From contig JAZQZL010000008.1 of the NCBI GenBank assembly GCA_045634005.1, positions 1 through 16,250 of the forward strand: a stretch of DNA of 16,250 nt, given 5' to 3'. Of this stretch, positions 6,637 to 13,110 are shown one piece after another. Both the position numbers and the translations under genes were made by a program. Within the stretch, counting starts at the first letter, position 1. Each line of letters begins with the position of its first letter. This DNA comes from Flemingiibacterium sp045634005 (GTDB taxonomy: Bacteria > Bacillota > Clostridia > Oscillospirales > CAG-272). The notes beneath the pieces are model-generated. The model had not been told where the DNA came from and did not search any database. It saw only the letters and a list, made by a program, of their open reading frames with translations.

Positions 6637-7965
6637 ATGTCAAAACCCGTTATAGCTATTGTCGGACGCCCGAACGTCGGCAAGAGTACACTTTTCAATA
6701 AGCTCGCAGGCGAGCGTATTTCCATCGTCGAGGACACTCCCGGCGTAACCCGTGACCGCATATACTATGAAATCGAGTGGAGCGGACGCGCGATGATACT
6801 CGTCGACACGGGCGGTATCGAGCCGAAGACGGACGATATCATTTTAAAGCAGATGAAAACGCAGGCAGAGATTGCCGTTGAAACAGCAGACGTTATCGTA
6901 TTTATGGTTGACGTCACCACGGGTCTTACCGCAGCTGACCGCGATATCGCGACAATGCTCATAAAAAGCCAGAAGCCGCTTATCCTCGCTGTAAACAAAT
7001 GCGACTCCATCGGTAATCCGCCTATGGAATTTTACGAGTTCTACGAGCTTGGCATCGACGGCGAGCCGATACAGCTCTCGAGCGTACACGGCACGGGCTC
7101 TGGCGACCTTCTTGACCGCGTGCTTGAGCTTTGCCCCGCAGACGAGGAAAAAGAAGATGACTCCGATCTTATCAAGGTTGCCGTTATCGGTAAGCCTAAC
7201 GCCGGTAAGAGCTCAATCATAAATAAGATACTCGGCGAGGACCGCCTTATCGTTTCAAATATCCCCGGTACGACTCGCGACGCGGTTGACACGCGTGTTG
7301 AAAACGAATACGGCAAGTACACGTTTATCGACACCGCAGGTATCCGCCGTCAGTCGAAGGTTGAGGACAGAATCGAAAAATTCAGCGTGCTTCGTGCGAA
7401 AATGGCAGTTGAGCGCGCAAACGTCTGTGTTATTATGGTCGATGCCAACGAGGGTGTTACCGAGCAGGACGAGAAGATCGCGGGTATCGCTCACGAATCC
7501 GGCAAGGCTTGCATTATCGTTATAAACAAGTGGGATACGCTTGAAACCGAGGACAAGAACACGGTCGAGTACGACAAGAAGGTCTACAACGCGCTTTCTT
7601 ATATGCTCTATGCACCAACTCTCTACGTTTCCGCGAAAACGGGACAGCGTGTAGGCAAGCTCTTCGAGCTTATAAACTACGTATACAACCAGAACTGTAC
7701 TCGTATCTCCACCGGTATGCTTAACGACGTTCTCAACGATGCAACCGCGCGCGTACAGCCGCCGTCCGACAAGGGCAGACACCTGAAGATATACTATATG
7801 ACACAGATAAGCACCTGCCCTCCCACGTTCGTTATCTTCTGCAACAATGCGGAGCTTTTCCATTACTCCTATCAGCGTTATATCGAAAATCAGCTTCGCG
7901 AGGTGTTCGGCTTCCGCGGCACACCTATAAAGCTTATCATACGTCAGAAGGGAGATAAGGACTGA
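6637..7965 (+). CDS. der: Ribosome-assembly GTPase Der (EngA)
   Basis: This 442-residue cytoplasmic protein has two GTPase domains in tandem and a C-terminal KH-like domain, the layout unique to Der, which acts in maturation of the 50S ribosomal subunit. The first G domain shows GRPNVGKST (residues 10-18), DTGG and NKCD. The second shows GKPNAGKSS, GTTRD, DTAG and NKWD. The KH-like end runs from about residue 355 to the C-terminus, with the typical PTFVIFCNN and FRGTPIKLIIR strands. The ribosome site AAAGGATG begins in the stop codon of the DUF512 gene. Its own stop overlaps the plsY start (TGATG). Length is normal and all motifs are intact. Confidence 0.97.
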   Translation: MSKPVIAIVGRPNVGKSTLFNKLAGERISIVEDTPGVTRDRIYYEIEWSGRAMILVDTGGIEPKTDDIILKQMKTQAEIAVETADVIVFMVDVTTGLTAADRDIATMLIKSQKPLILAVNKCDSIGNPPMEFYEFYELGIDGEPIQLSSVHGTGSGDLLDRVLELCPADEEKEDDSDLIKVAVIGKPNAGKSSIINKILGEDRLIVSNIPGTTRDAVDTRVENEYGKYTFIDTAGIRRQSKVEDRIEKFSVLRAKMAVERANVCVIMVDANEGVTEQDEKIAGIAHESGKACIIVINKWDTLETEDKNTVEYDKKVYNALSYMLYAPTLYVSAKTGQRVGKLFELINYVYNQNCTRISTGMLNDVLNDATARVQPPSDKGRHLKIYYMTQISTCPPTFVIFCNNAELFHYSYQRYIENQLREVFGFRGTPIKLIIRQKGDKD

Positions 7966-8711
7966 TGGAATTTTTAATGGACGTTTACTATAACGGTCTT
8001 GTACCGCGCCTGATTGCAGGCGAGGCTGACGAAATATCTCTTTGGATAATCGTTGCCCTATGTGCTGCCGGTGCGCTTGCCGCATATTTCCTTGGCGGAC
8101 TTAACTTTGCAATAATTATCTCCAAAACCAAGTACAAAGACGATATCCGCCGCTACGGAAGCGGCAACGCCGGTATGACGAATATGCTCCGCACGTACGG
8201 CAAATCCGCGGCGGCGCTTACTCTGCTCGGCGATATGGCGAAGGCTGTCGTATCGGTGTTACTCGGTATGATACTCGCAGGCGAGTCTGGCGCGTACATA
8301 GCCGGACTGTTCTGCGTTGTAGGTCACTCCTTCCCATGCTATTACGGCTTTAAGGGCGGCAAGGGCATCGTAGTTACCGCAACCACACTCCTTGTGCTTC
8401 AGCCCGTCGTATTCCTTATTCTGTTCGCAATATTCGCTCTGCTCGTAGCATCGACGAAATATCTCTCGCTCGGCTCTATAATCGGTATGCTTCTCTACCC
8501 TGTGCTTCTCAACCGTATGTATCAGTTCTTAAACGGCAAGCCCGAGGGCGCAGTAGTCGCTATCGTTTCAGTACTCAATACCCTGCTTGTTATCTGGCTG
8601 CACCGCGAAAATCTTAAGCGCCTCTGGACCGGTACGGAAAACAAGTTCAGCCTTAAAAAGAAAGATAAGTTCACCAAAGACGAGAAGAAATCTCTCCACG
8701 AGGAAGACTAA
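7965..8711 (+). CDS. plsY: Glycerol-3-phosphate acyltransferase PlsY
   Basis: This 248-residue membrane protein transfers an acyl group from acyl-phosphate to glycerol-3-phosphate, the first step of phospholipid synthesis. Three family signatures are present: YGSGNAGMTNMLR (loop 1), GHSFPCYYGFKGGKGIVVT (loop 2, the glycerol-phosphate binding region) and a late membrane segment after KYLSLGSIIG. At least five hydrophobic segments are visible. Compared with the usual length of about 200, there is an N-terminal extension of roughly 30 residues before the first membrane helix and a lysine-rich C-terminal tail. A GGGAGATAAGG ribosome site lies at the end of der, and the start overlaps der's stop by one base; Met5 is an alternative start. 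A terminator follows, so the operon ends here without the often-seen gpsA. Confidence 0.95.
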   Translation: MEFLMDVYYNGLVPRLIAGEADEISLWIIVALCAAGALAAYFLGGLNFAIIISKTKYKDDIRRYGSGNAGMTNMLRTYGKSAAALTLLGDMAKAVVSVLLGMILAGESGAYIAGLFCVVGHSFPCYYGFKGGKGIVVTATTLLVLQPVVFLILFAIFALLVASTKYLSLGSIIGMLLYPVLLNRMYQFLNGKPEGAVVAIVSVLNTLLVIWLHRENLKRLWTGTENKFSLKKKDKFTKDEKKSLHEED

Positions 8712-8720
8712 ACTGACTTA

Positions 8721-8755
8721 AAAGAACCGCAGAAAAGCTCTGCGGCTCTTTTTTT
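8721..8755 (+). terminator. Terminator after plsY
   Basis: CCGCAGA pairs with TCTGCGG around AAAGC; flanking AAAGA/TCTTT extends the stem across one mismatch, and a run of T follows. It closes the series from the PAP2 gene to plsY. Confidence 0.93.
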
Positions 8756-8822
8756 ATTTTTTCGGGAACTTTTCTCTATTTTATCCGTCTAATATATTAG
8801 CTACCGAAAGGAGGGTGCTTTT

Positions 8823-9461
8823 ATGAAAAAAATTATCGCGCTTTTACTCGCTGTTTTAGCTGTCGCAACACTCGCGTCCTGTGATTGGGGAAGAAATCCG
8901 TTTGAACCCGTACGCGCTGAAAAGCCCGTTATCTACCTCTATCCCGAGCACACGACCGACGTTTCTGTGTCGCTCAACTACTCGGGTACGCTCACCTCAA
9001 CCTACCCCGAATACAATAACAGTTGGAACGTTACCGCAGCGCCTGACGGTACGCTTACTGATGCCTCAGGCCGCGAATACTACTGTCTGTATTGGGAGGG
9101 CGAGAGCGATACCGAGTACGACCTTACAAAAGGATTCTGCGTAAAGGGCGAGGACACCGCCGCATTTTTGGAGGACGCCCTCTCGAAGCTCGGTCTTACC
9201 GAGCGCGAAGCAAATGAGTTTATAATATACTGGCTGCCGCGTATGGAAGTGAGCGAATATAATCTCATTTCCTTCCAATATGAAGCATACACCGAAAACG
9301 CCGAGCTTAAGATAAGTCCCGCGCCCGATACGCTTATACGCGTGTTTATGGCGTGGACAGCACTTGAGGCTCCGATAGAAATTGAACCGCTGGAGTTTTC
9401 AGCGCCCGAAAGAGTCGGCTTCACCGCCGTCGAGTGGGGCGGAACAGAGTTAACCGAATAA
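8823..9461 (+). CDS. Lipoprotein of a conserved Firmicute family, function unknown
   Basis: This 212-residue protein starts with a lipoprotein signal peptide (MKKIIALLLAVLAVATLASC). The lipobox LASC makes Cys20 the lipidated residue, so it should be anchored on the outer face of the membrane. The mature part starts its conserved region at EKPVIYLYPE. It then has TYPEYNNSWNV, PDGTL, REYYCLYWEG, GFCVKGEDTAAFLEDAL, FIIYWLPRMEVSEYNLISF, RVFMAWTALEAPIEIE and finally VEWGGTE. I recall the same motif order from uncharacterised proteins in many gut Firmicutes, but I know of no assigned function or catalytic residues. The mature part is rich in Trp, Tyr and predicted beta strands. The ribosome site AAAGGAGGG (8807-8815) is excellent, 7 bases from the ATG. 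Terminators on both sides make this a single-gene unit; its promoter is unclear. Confidence 0.8.
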   Translation: MKKIIALLLAVLAVATLASCDWGRNPFEPVRAEKPVIYLYPEHTTDVSVSLNYSGTLTSTYPEYNNSWNVTAAPDGTLTDASGREYYCLYWEGESDTEYDLTKGFCVKGEDTAAFLEDALSKLGLTEREANEFIIYWLPRMEVSEYNLISFQYEAYTENAELKISPAPDTLIRVFMAWTALEAPIEIEPLEFSAPERVGFTAVEWGGTELTE

Positions 9462-9467
9462 AAAATA

Positions 9468-9504
9468 GGCCCGTCAGAGAAAATCTCTGACGGGCCTTCA
9501 TTTT
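9468..9504. terminator. Bidirectional terminator between convergent genes
   Basis: A perfect 13-bp stem (GGCCCGTCAGAGA with TCTCTGACGGGCC) has an AAA loop. T-rich sequence follows on the plus strand, and the A run at 9459-9465 supplies a U-tract for the minus-strand transcript. It serves both the lipoprotein gene and the flavodoxin-like gene. Confidence 0.93.
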
Positions 9505-9508
9505 AATT

Positions 9509-9931
9509 TTACGCGAGATTTGCGGAGATCTTATCCATCCAAGCAGTAACTGCTGCCTTCTCCTCAGCGCTTGCGCTGCCGCCGAAGAACGGAAGTCCGC
9601 CCTTGATGTAAAGAACGTCCTCGATAGCGTTTGAGCCTGCCGACTTAACTGCATCGATAAGAGCCTTTGCGCCCTCTGCGGGACCGTCGATAACAAAAGC
9701 AACGTTAGCACTTCTCGCCTTGGTAAGCTCCTTGCAGAACAGTGCGAGAGAGTTCGGAGCATCCTTGCCTACAGTTGCGAGAATAACGACGAGTCGCATA
9801 TTGTCGCAGGAGTATGCAGGCGGAATGGTATCCATGCAGTTGATCTTGTCAGTAGCATAATTGTTTGTGATAAGCTCGGCAATATTTATAAGCTTTTTCT
9901 TTTTGGTCGCATAAAGCACGCGCATTTTCAT
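9509..9931 (-). CDS. Small flavodoxin-like protein with altered phosphate loop
   Basis: This 140-residue protein has the strand/helix rhythm of a short-chain flavodoxin: MKMRVLYATKKKKLINIAEL, then MRLVVILATVGK, then ANVAFVIDG and a C-terminal helix. The position of the normal FMN phosphate loop (T/S-x-T-G-x-T) reads ATKKKKL, without the Gly and Thr residues, so tight FMN binding is doubtful. The frame is open to 9976, but GGAGGA (9940-9945) lies 8 bases before the ATG at 9931, which fixes the start. A promoter is visible at 9982-10010. Codon choice resembles that of the glucokinase and mscL genes, hinting at good expression. It follows the glycogen genes on the same strand but appears to be its own unit. 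Fold assignment is by pattern only; function unknown. Confidence 0.75.
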   Translation of the reverse strand: MKMRVLYATKKKKLINIAELITNNYATDKINCMDTIPPAYSCDNMRLVVILATVGKDAPNSLALFCKELTKARSANVAFVIDGPAEGAKALIDAVKSAGSNAIEDVLYIKGGLPFFGGSASAEEKAAVTAWMDKISANLA

Positions 9932-9981
9932 AATAGTAGTCCTCCGTTTGATTTTTGGTAATTGTGCCGTATTCAAATAGA

Positions 9982-10010
9982 ATTATACCATATATTAGCG
10001 CAAAATTGAA
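9982..10010 (-). promoter_or_regulatory. Extended -10 promoter of the flavodoxin-like gene
   Basis: The minus strand reads TGGTATAAT (-10 TATAAT at 9987-9982 with TG one base ahead), and a weak TTCAAT (10010-10005) is 17 bases upstream. Confidence 0.7.
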
Positions 10011-10025
10011 GCAGGGTTCCGCAAA

Positions 10026-10499
10026 TTACAGATTTTCGGTTGTTTGCACAATTTGACACAGCTCATTTTGTGCACGTTCACTATCGTGTGCCAGAACGCG
10101 AAATTCTCCAAAAGTTACCGCCTCACGTGCCTCAGACGTCACGCCGTCGCTTGAAGCCCATAGCACCCCGTACGGTGTTTGTAGAAAAAATGCATATGCG
10201 AAATGTCCTCCGCACCTCGACACACAAATATCCGACAAGGTAAATGCCACTGTGAAAATATCGTTCTCTATGTCAAAGCAGTATCTCGCCGCTCTGATGC
10301 TGCGTGTAGACATATCCTCGTCACGGTAAAGCTCCATTCTCACTCCAAGCGCGCAAAATTCGCGCGGCACAAGGCAGGCAATTACAAGCGAGTCACCTAT
10401 ATAAAAGTCGGTGCTCTCACTGCACTCACCGTGATATAAGGAATATTTTTCGTATTTTATTTTCTTGTCTATGAATTTGTAAGTGGTGTATACAAGCAT
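10026..10499 (-). CDS. Third cistron of the glg operon; resembles the N-terminal beta-sandwich of glycogen-operon GH13 enzymes
   Basis: This 157-residue protein has no clear family that I can name with certainty. It is rich in aromatic and beta-strand residues. The order GDSLVIACLVPREF, GVRMELYRDE, NDIFTVAFTL, GGHFAYAFFLQTPYGVLWAS, FGEFRVLAHD resembles the N-terminal Ig-like/CBM34-like domain of clostridial GH13 alpha-glucan enzymes found beside glgC-glgD. In those enzymes this domain is followed directly by the catalytic barrel; here the frame ends soon after the last strand. So it may be a stand-alone glycogen-binding protein or the remnant of a truncated GH13 gene. AAGGAG (10505-10510) overlaps the glgD stop and lies 5 bases before the ATG, and the gap to glgD is 10 bases, so it is translationally coupled. 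Expression as part of the operon is likely; the domain match is inference. Confidence 0.7.
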   Translation of the reverse strand: MLVYTTYKFIDKKIKYEKYSLYHGECSESTDFYIGDSLVIACLVPREFCALGVRMELYRDEDMSTRSIRAARYCFDIENDIFTVAFTLSDICVSRCGGHFAYAFFLQTPYGVLWASSDGVTSEAREAVTFGEFRVLAHDSERAQNELCQIVQTTENL

Positions 10500-10509
10500 T
10501 TTTTCTCCT

Positions 10510-11643
10510 TTATATCATTTTTCCCTTTTCGATAAAGAACGGCTGCGTTTCATGTCCTGACAGATGCCGCCCGTCGCGTATTACAACATTTTTGTCCGCT
10601 ATCACCGCATTTAAAAATACATTTTCTCCCGTTACGGTATCCTGAAACAGTATGGAATTCCTGACAATCGTTCCCTTGCCTATCTTAACGCCGCGAAACA
10701 GAATAGAGTTTTCTACGGTTCCGTCTATAATACAGCCGTCTGCAACGAGCGAATTTGACACACTCGCGCCATTTGTATACTTGGTAGGCGCAGAGTTGCG
10801 CACCTTCGTGTAGACGGGACGGTGCTTGACGGAGAAAAGCTGTTCACGCCCAACGCTGTCACCAAGCAGCTCCATTGAGTGCATATAGTAGTCCTCCATT
10901 GAGCTTATCGTAGCAAAATATCCGTCGTATCGGTATATCCGATAGTTGCGTCGGTGCGCGCCGCGCGAGAGAACGTCGCGGTTAAAGCTCGTATAACCGT
11001 GCGAGAGAGCATCGAGCACTATAGATTGGAGATACTCTCGGTTGATAACGAGAATATTAAGGTCAACGTCGCGATATCCCGTCACGTTTGTAGGATACGC
11101 CATAACGTCGGTAATGCGCCCCGATCCGTCCGAATCGACCACAACGTTGCGCTTACAGTTATCCCTTGTCAAAAGCATTCGCTTGACCGCCATAGTAATG
11201 TCCGCGCCATTTTCGATATGGTCGTTTATCATATCGTTAAGGTCGACGTTACATATCACGTCGCAGTCGGAGAGCACAACGTGGTCCGCCGTGAAACGCG
11301 AAATGGAATAATTCACGCTTTTTAGAGCCTCAAGGCGCGTGTTGTAGAGCGCATTCTGCGTATTCGAGAACGCCGTGACGTGCGGCGGAAGCATCTTAAT
11401 CCCACCCGAACGGCGCGCAAGATCCCAATCCTTGCCCGAGCCGATATGATCCATAAGCGACTGATAGTTATAGTGAGTGATAACGCTTATCGAGGCTATT
11501 CCCGAGTTTACCATATTCGACAGCGCAAAGTCGATAAGGCGGTATCGGCAGGCATACGGTACGGACGCCATTGTACGTCTGCGTGTAAGCTCTGCTATAT
11601 TTTTGTCGTGAAGATTTGAAAATATGATACCCTGTACGGACAT
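10510..11643 (-). CDS. glgD: Glucose-1-phosphate adenylyltransferase, GlgD-type regulatory subunit
   Basis: This 377-residue protein is the second subunit of the Firmicute ADP-glucose pyrophosphorylase. It keeps the nucleotidyltransferase fold: VPYACRYRLIDFALSNMVNSG near residue 30, then VITHYNYQSLMDHIG and the left-handed beta-helix repeats in the last 110 residues (ENSILFRGVKIGKGTIVRN). The active GGxGxRL loop of GlgC is replaced by SNLHDKNIAEL, and the GDH metal site reads SDCDV, so it is probably non-catalytic and modulates GlgC. This agrees with the known GlgC-GlgD heteromer of Bacillus-type bacteria. Its ATG shares one base with the glgC stop (TAATG), ensuring balanced synthesis. Confidence 0.95.
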   Translation of the reverse strand: MSVQGIIFSNLHDKNIAELTRRRTMASVPYACRYRLIDFALSNMVNSGIASISVITHYNYQSLMDHIGSGKDWDLARRSGGIKMLPPHVTAFSNTQNALYNTRLEALKSVNYSISRFTADHVVLSDCDVICNVDLNDMINDHIENGADITMAVKRMLLTRDNCKRNVVVDSDGSGRITDVMAYPTNVTGYRDVDLNILVINREYLQSIVLDALSHGYTSFNRDVLSRGAHRRNYRIYRYDGYFATISSMEDYYMHSMELLGDSVGREQLFSVKHRPVYTKVRNSAPTKYTNGASVSNSLVADGCIIDGTVENSILFRGVKIGKGTIVRNSILFQDTVTGENVFLNAVIADKNVVIRDGRHLSGHETQPFFIEKGKMI

Positions 11644-12866
11644 TATTGCACCTCGCCCCTTTTAGTTATGAAGTTCAAAATATATTCACCGTTCACCATA
11701 TCACCTGCAGGAATAACAGCGCCGTCAGGTACGCGTACGTCTGCGCCTATAAGCGTTATTGCCTTCCCGCGCTCCTTATCTCCTCCGACCTCGGCACCTG
11801 CTCCGACCGTTACGCCTGCATCAACGATGCTGTACCTCACTGCTGCGCCCTCTTTGACGGTGCAGTCGCTCATAATTATCGAGTTGCGTATGTACGCACC
11901 TCTCTCGACACGAACACCGCCGAAAAGTATTGAATTTTCTACAAAGCCGTGCACCTCGCACCCCTCTGTAATAATGGAGTTTTTCACAGTTGCATTCTCT
12001 CCGATGCGGTGCGGTGCACGTATGAGATTTCTCGAATATATGCGAAGATCCGAGCCGGATAAATTAAGTGCCGGCTCATCCCCAAGCAGGTCCATATTCG
12101 CCTGCCAAAGGCTTTCAACCGTGCCGACGTCCTTCCAATATCCGCTGAATTCATAGGCGTAAAGCTTCTCACCTGCCGCAAGCATAGCGGGAATAATGTT
12201 TTTACCGAAATCGTTTGAGGACGTGGGATCATTCTCATCCGCCACGAGGTAATGTGAGAGTATTTTCTTATTAAAGATATAGATACCCATTGACGCCTTG
12301 GTGCTTTTGGGGCGCTCGGGCTTTTCCTCAAATTCAACTATACGCCCGTCGCTGTCTGTGTTCATTATCCCAAAGCGACTAGCCTCATTTATCGATACGT
12401 TTATAACTGCAATTGTGGCAGACGCACCGTTCTTTTTGTGGCAGTCGAGCATCTTGCTGTAATCCATACTGTAAATGTGGTCGCCTGATAAAACAAGCAC
12501 GTATTCGGGCTCGTAACGGTCGATGAAGTTAAGATTCTGATAAATGGCGTTTGCCGTGCCGCGGTACCAATCCGCAGAATCCTTTCCCTGATACGGCGGT
12601 AATACCATAACGCCGCCGTTCATTCGGTCAAGGTCCCACGGCTGTCCGTTGCCGATATACTCGTTGAGCACAAGCGGCTGATACTGTGTCAGAACGCCCA
12701 CCGTATCAATGCCAGAGTTAATGCAATTGGATAGCGTGAAATCAATAATTCGGTATTTTGCTCCAAACGGCACGGCAGGCTTCGCCGTCTTTTCCGTAAG
12801 CGTATAAAGTCTGCTTCCCTGTCCGCCCGCAAGAAGCATCGCAACACATTCTTTTTTTCTATACAT
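11643..12866 (-). CDS. glgC: Glucose-1-phosphate adenylyltransferase, catalytic subunit GlgC
   Basis: This 407-residue enzyme makes ADP-glucose from glucose-1-phosphate and ATP, the committed step of bacterial glycogen synthesis. The N-terminus has the intact nucleotide loop LAGGQGSRLYTLT followed by AKPAVPFGAKYRIIDF. Other signatures are QPWDLDRMNGGV, the WYRGTANAIYQN stretch and the metal-binding LSGDHIYSMDY. GFVENSILFGGVRVERGAYI starts the C-terminal beta-helix that carries the allosteric and oligomer contacts. The AGGAGGT ribosome site is 6 bases before the ATG. It is the first gene of a three-gene minus-strand unit; glgA, glgB and glgP are not in the window. Upstream are about 180 bases with a weak promoter and a leader hairpin. 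Confidence 0.96.
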   Translation of the reverse strand: MYRKKECVAMLLAGGQGSRLYTLTEKTAKPAVPFGAKYRIIDFTLSNCINSGIDTVGVLTQYQPLVLNEYIGNGQPWDLDRMNGGVMVLPPYQGKDSADWYRGTANAIYQNLNFIDRYEPEYVLVLSGDHIYSMDYSKMLDCHKKNGASATIAVINVSINEASRFGIMNTDSDGRIVEFEEKPERPKSTKASMGIYIFNKKILSHYLVADENDPTSSNDFGKNIIPAMLAAGEKLYAYEFSGYWKDVGTVESLWQANMDLLGDEPALNLSGSDLRIYSRNLIRAPHRIGENATVKNSIITEGCEVHGFVENSILFGGVRVERGAYIRNSIIMSDCTVKEGAAVRYSIVDAGVTVGAGAEVGGDKERGKAITLIGADVRVPDGAVIPAGDMVNGEYILNFITKRGEVQ

Positions 12867-12880
12867 AATCTACCTCCTAT

Positions 12881-12908
12881 GAGCCTTTGCCATATGCGAA
12901 AACGGCTC
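12881..12908 (-). other. Leader hairpin just upstream of the glgC ribosome site
   Basis: On the minus strand GAGCC (12908-12904) pairs with GGCTC (12885-12881), with a possible TTT/AAA extension inside. The stem ends three bases before the AGGAGG site (12877-12872). No function can be shown from sequence alone. Confidence 0.4.
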
Positions 12909-12949
12909 GTCCGCGCCGCCCTCCATTCTCTCTATAAATATTCGCCCGT

Positions 12950-12978
12950 AGTATAAAAAATACCGCGTCCTATAAAAC
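12950..12978 (-). promoter_or_regulatory. Possible glgC promoter (weak)
   Basis: TATACT (12955-12950, minus strand) is a good -10 box, but no good -35 is found at the right distance (the best is a T-rich GTTTTA). A second TATAAT lies at 13012-13007, with A/T-rich sequence but no clear -35 upstream. The weak -35 suggests activator dependence or another sigma factor. Confidence 0.3.
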
Positions 12979-13052
12979 CGCATCGCAAAGCAGTAATTCA
13001 CTCGTAATTATATCCAAGTATCAAGCAAAAAATTTGCAAAAGGTGCGATTTT

Positions 13053-13096
13053 ATAAAAAAAACAAAAAGCCTCAAACGGCAAATGCCGCCTGAGGC
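13053..13096 (-). terminator. Terminator of recQ
   Basis: On the minus strand GCCTCAGGCGGC pairs with GCCGTTTGAGGC around ATTT (12 pairs, two of them G-U in RNA), followed by TTTTTGTTTTTTTT. It starts 14 bases after the recQ stop and separates recQ from glgC. Confidence 0.93.
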
Positions 13097-13110
13097 CAAA
13101 CTTATTTATC

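Noticed and set aside
7255..8085. Long minus-strand ORF of 276 codons opposite der and plsY
   Set aside because: It is antisense to two intact conserved genes, shows no family pattern and arises from their codon bias.
8789..8800. Palindrome CTAATATATTAG before the lipoprotein gene as operator or promoter
   Set aside because: It is A/T-rich and short, and no -35 box fits at normal spacing, so neither call can be supported.
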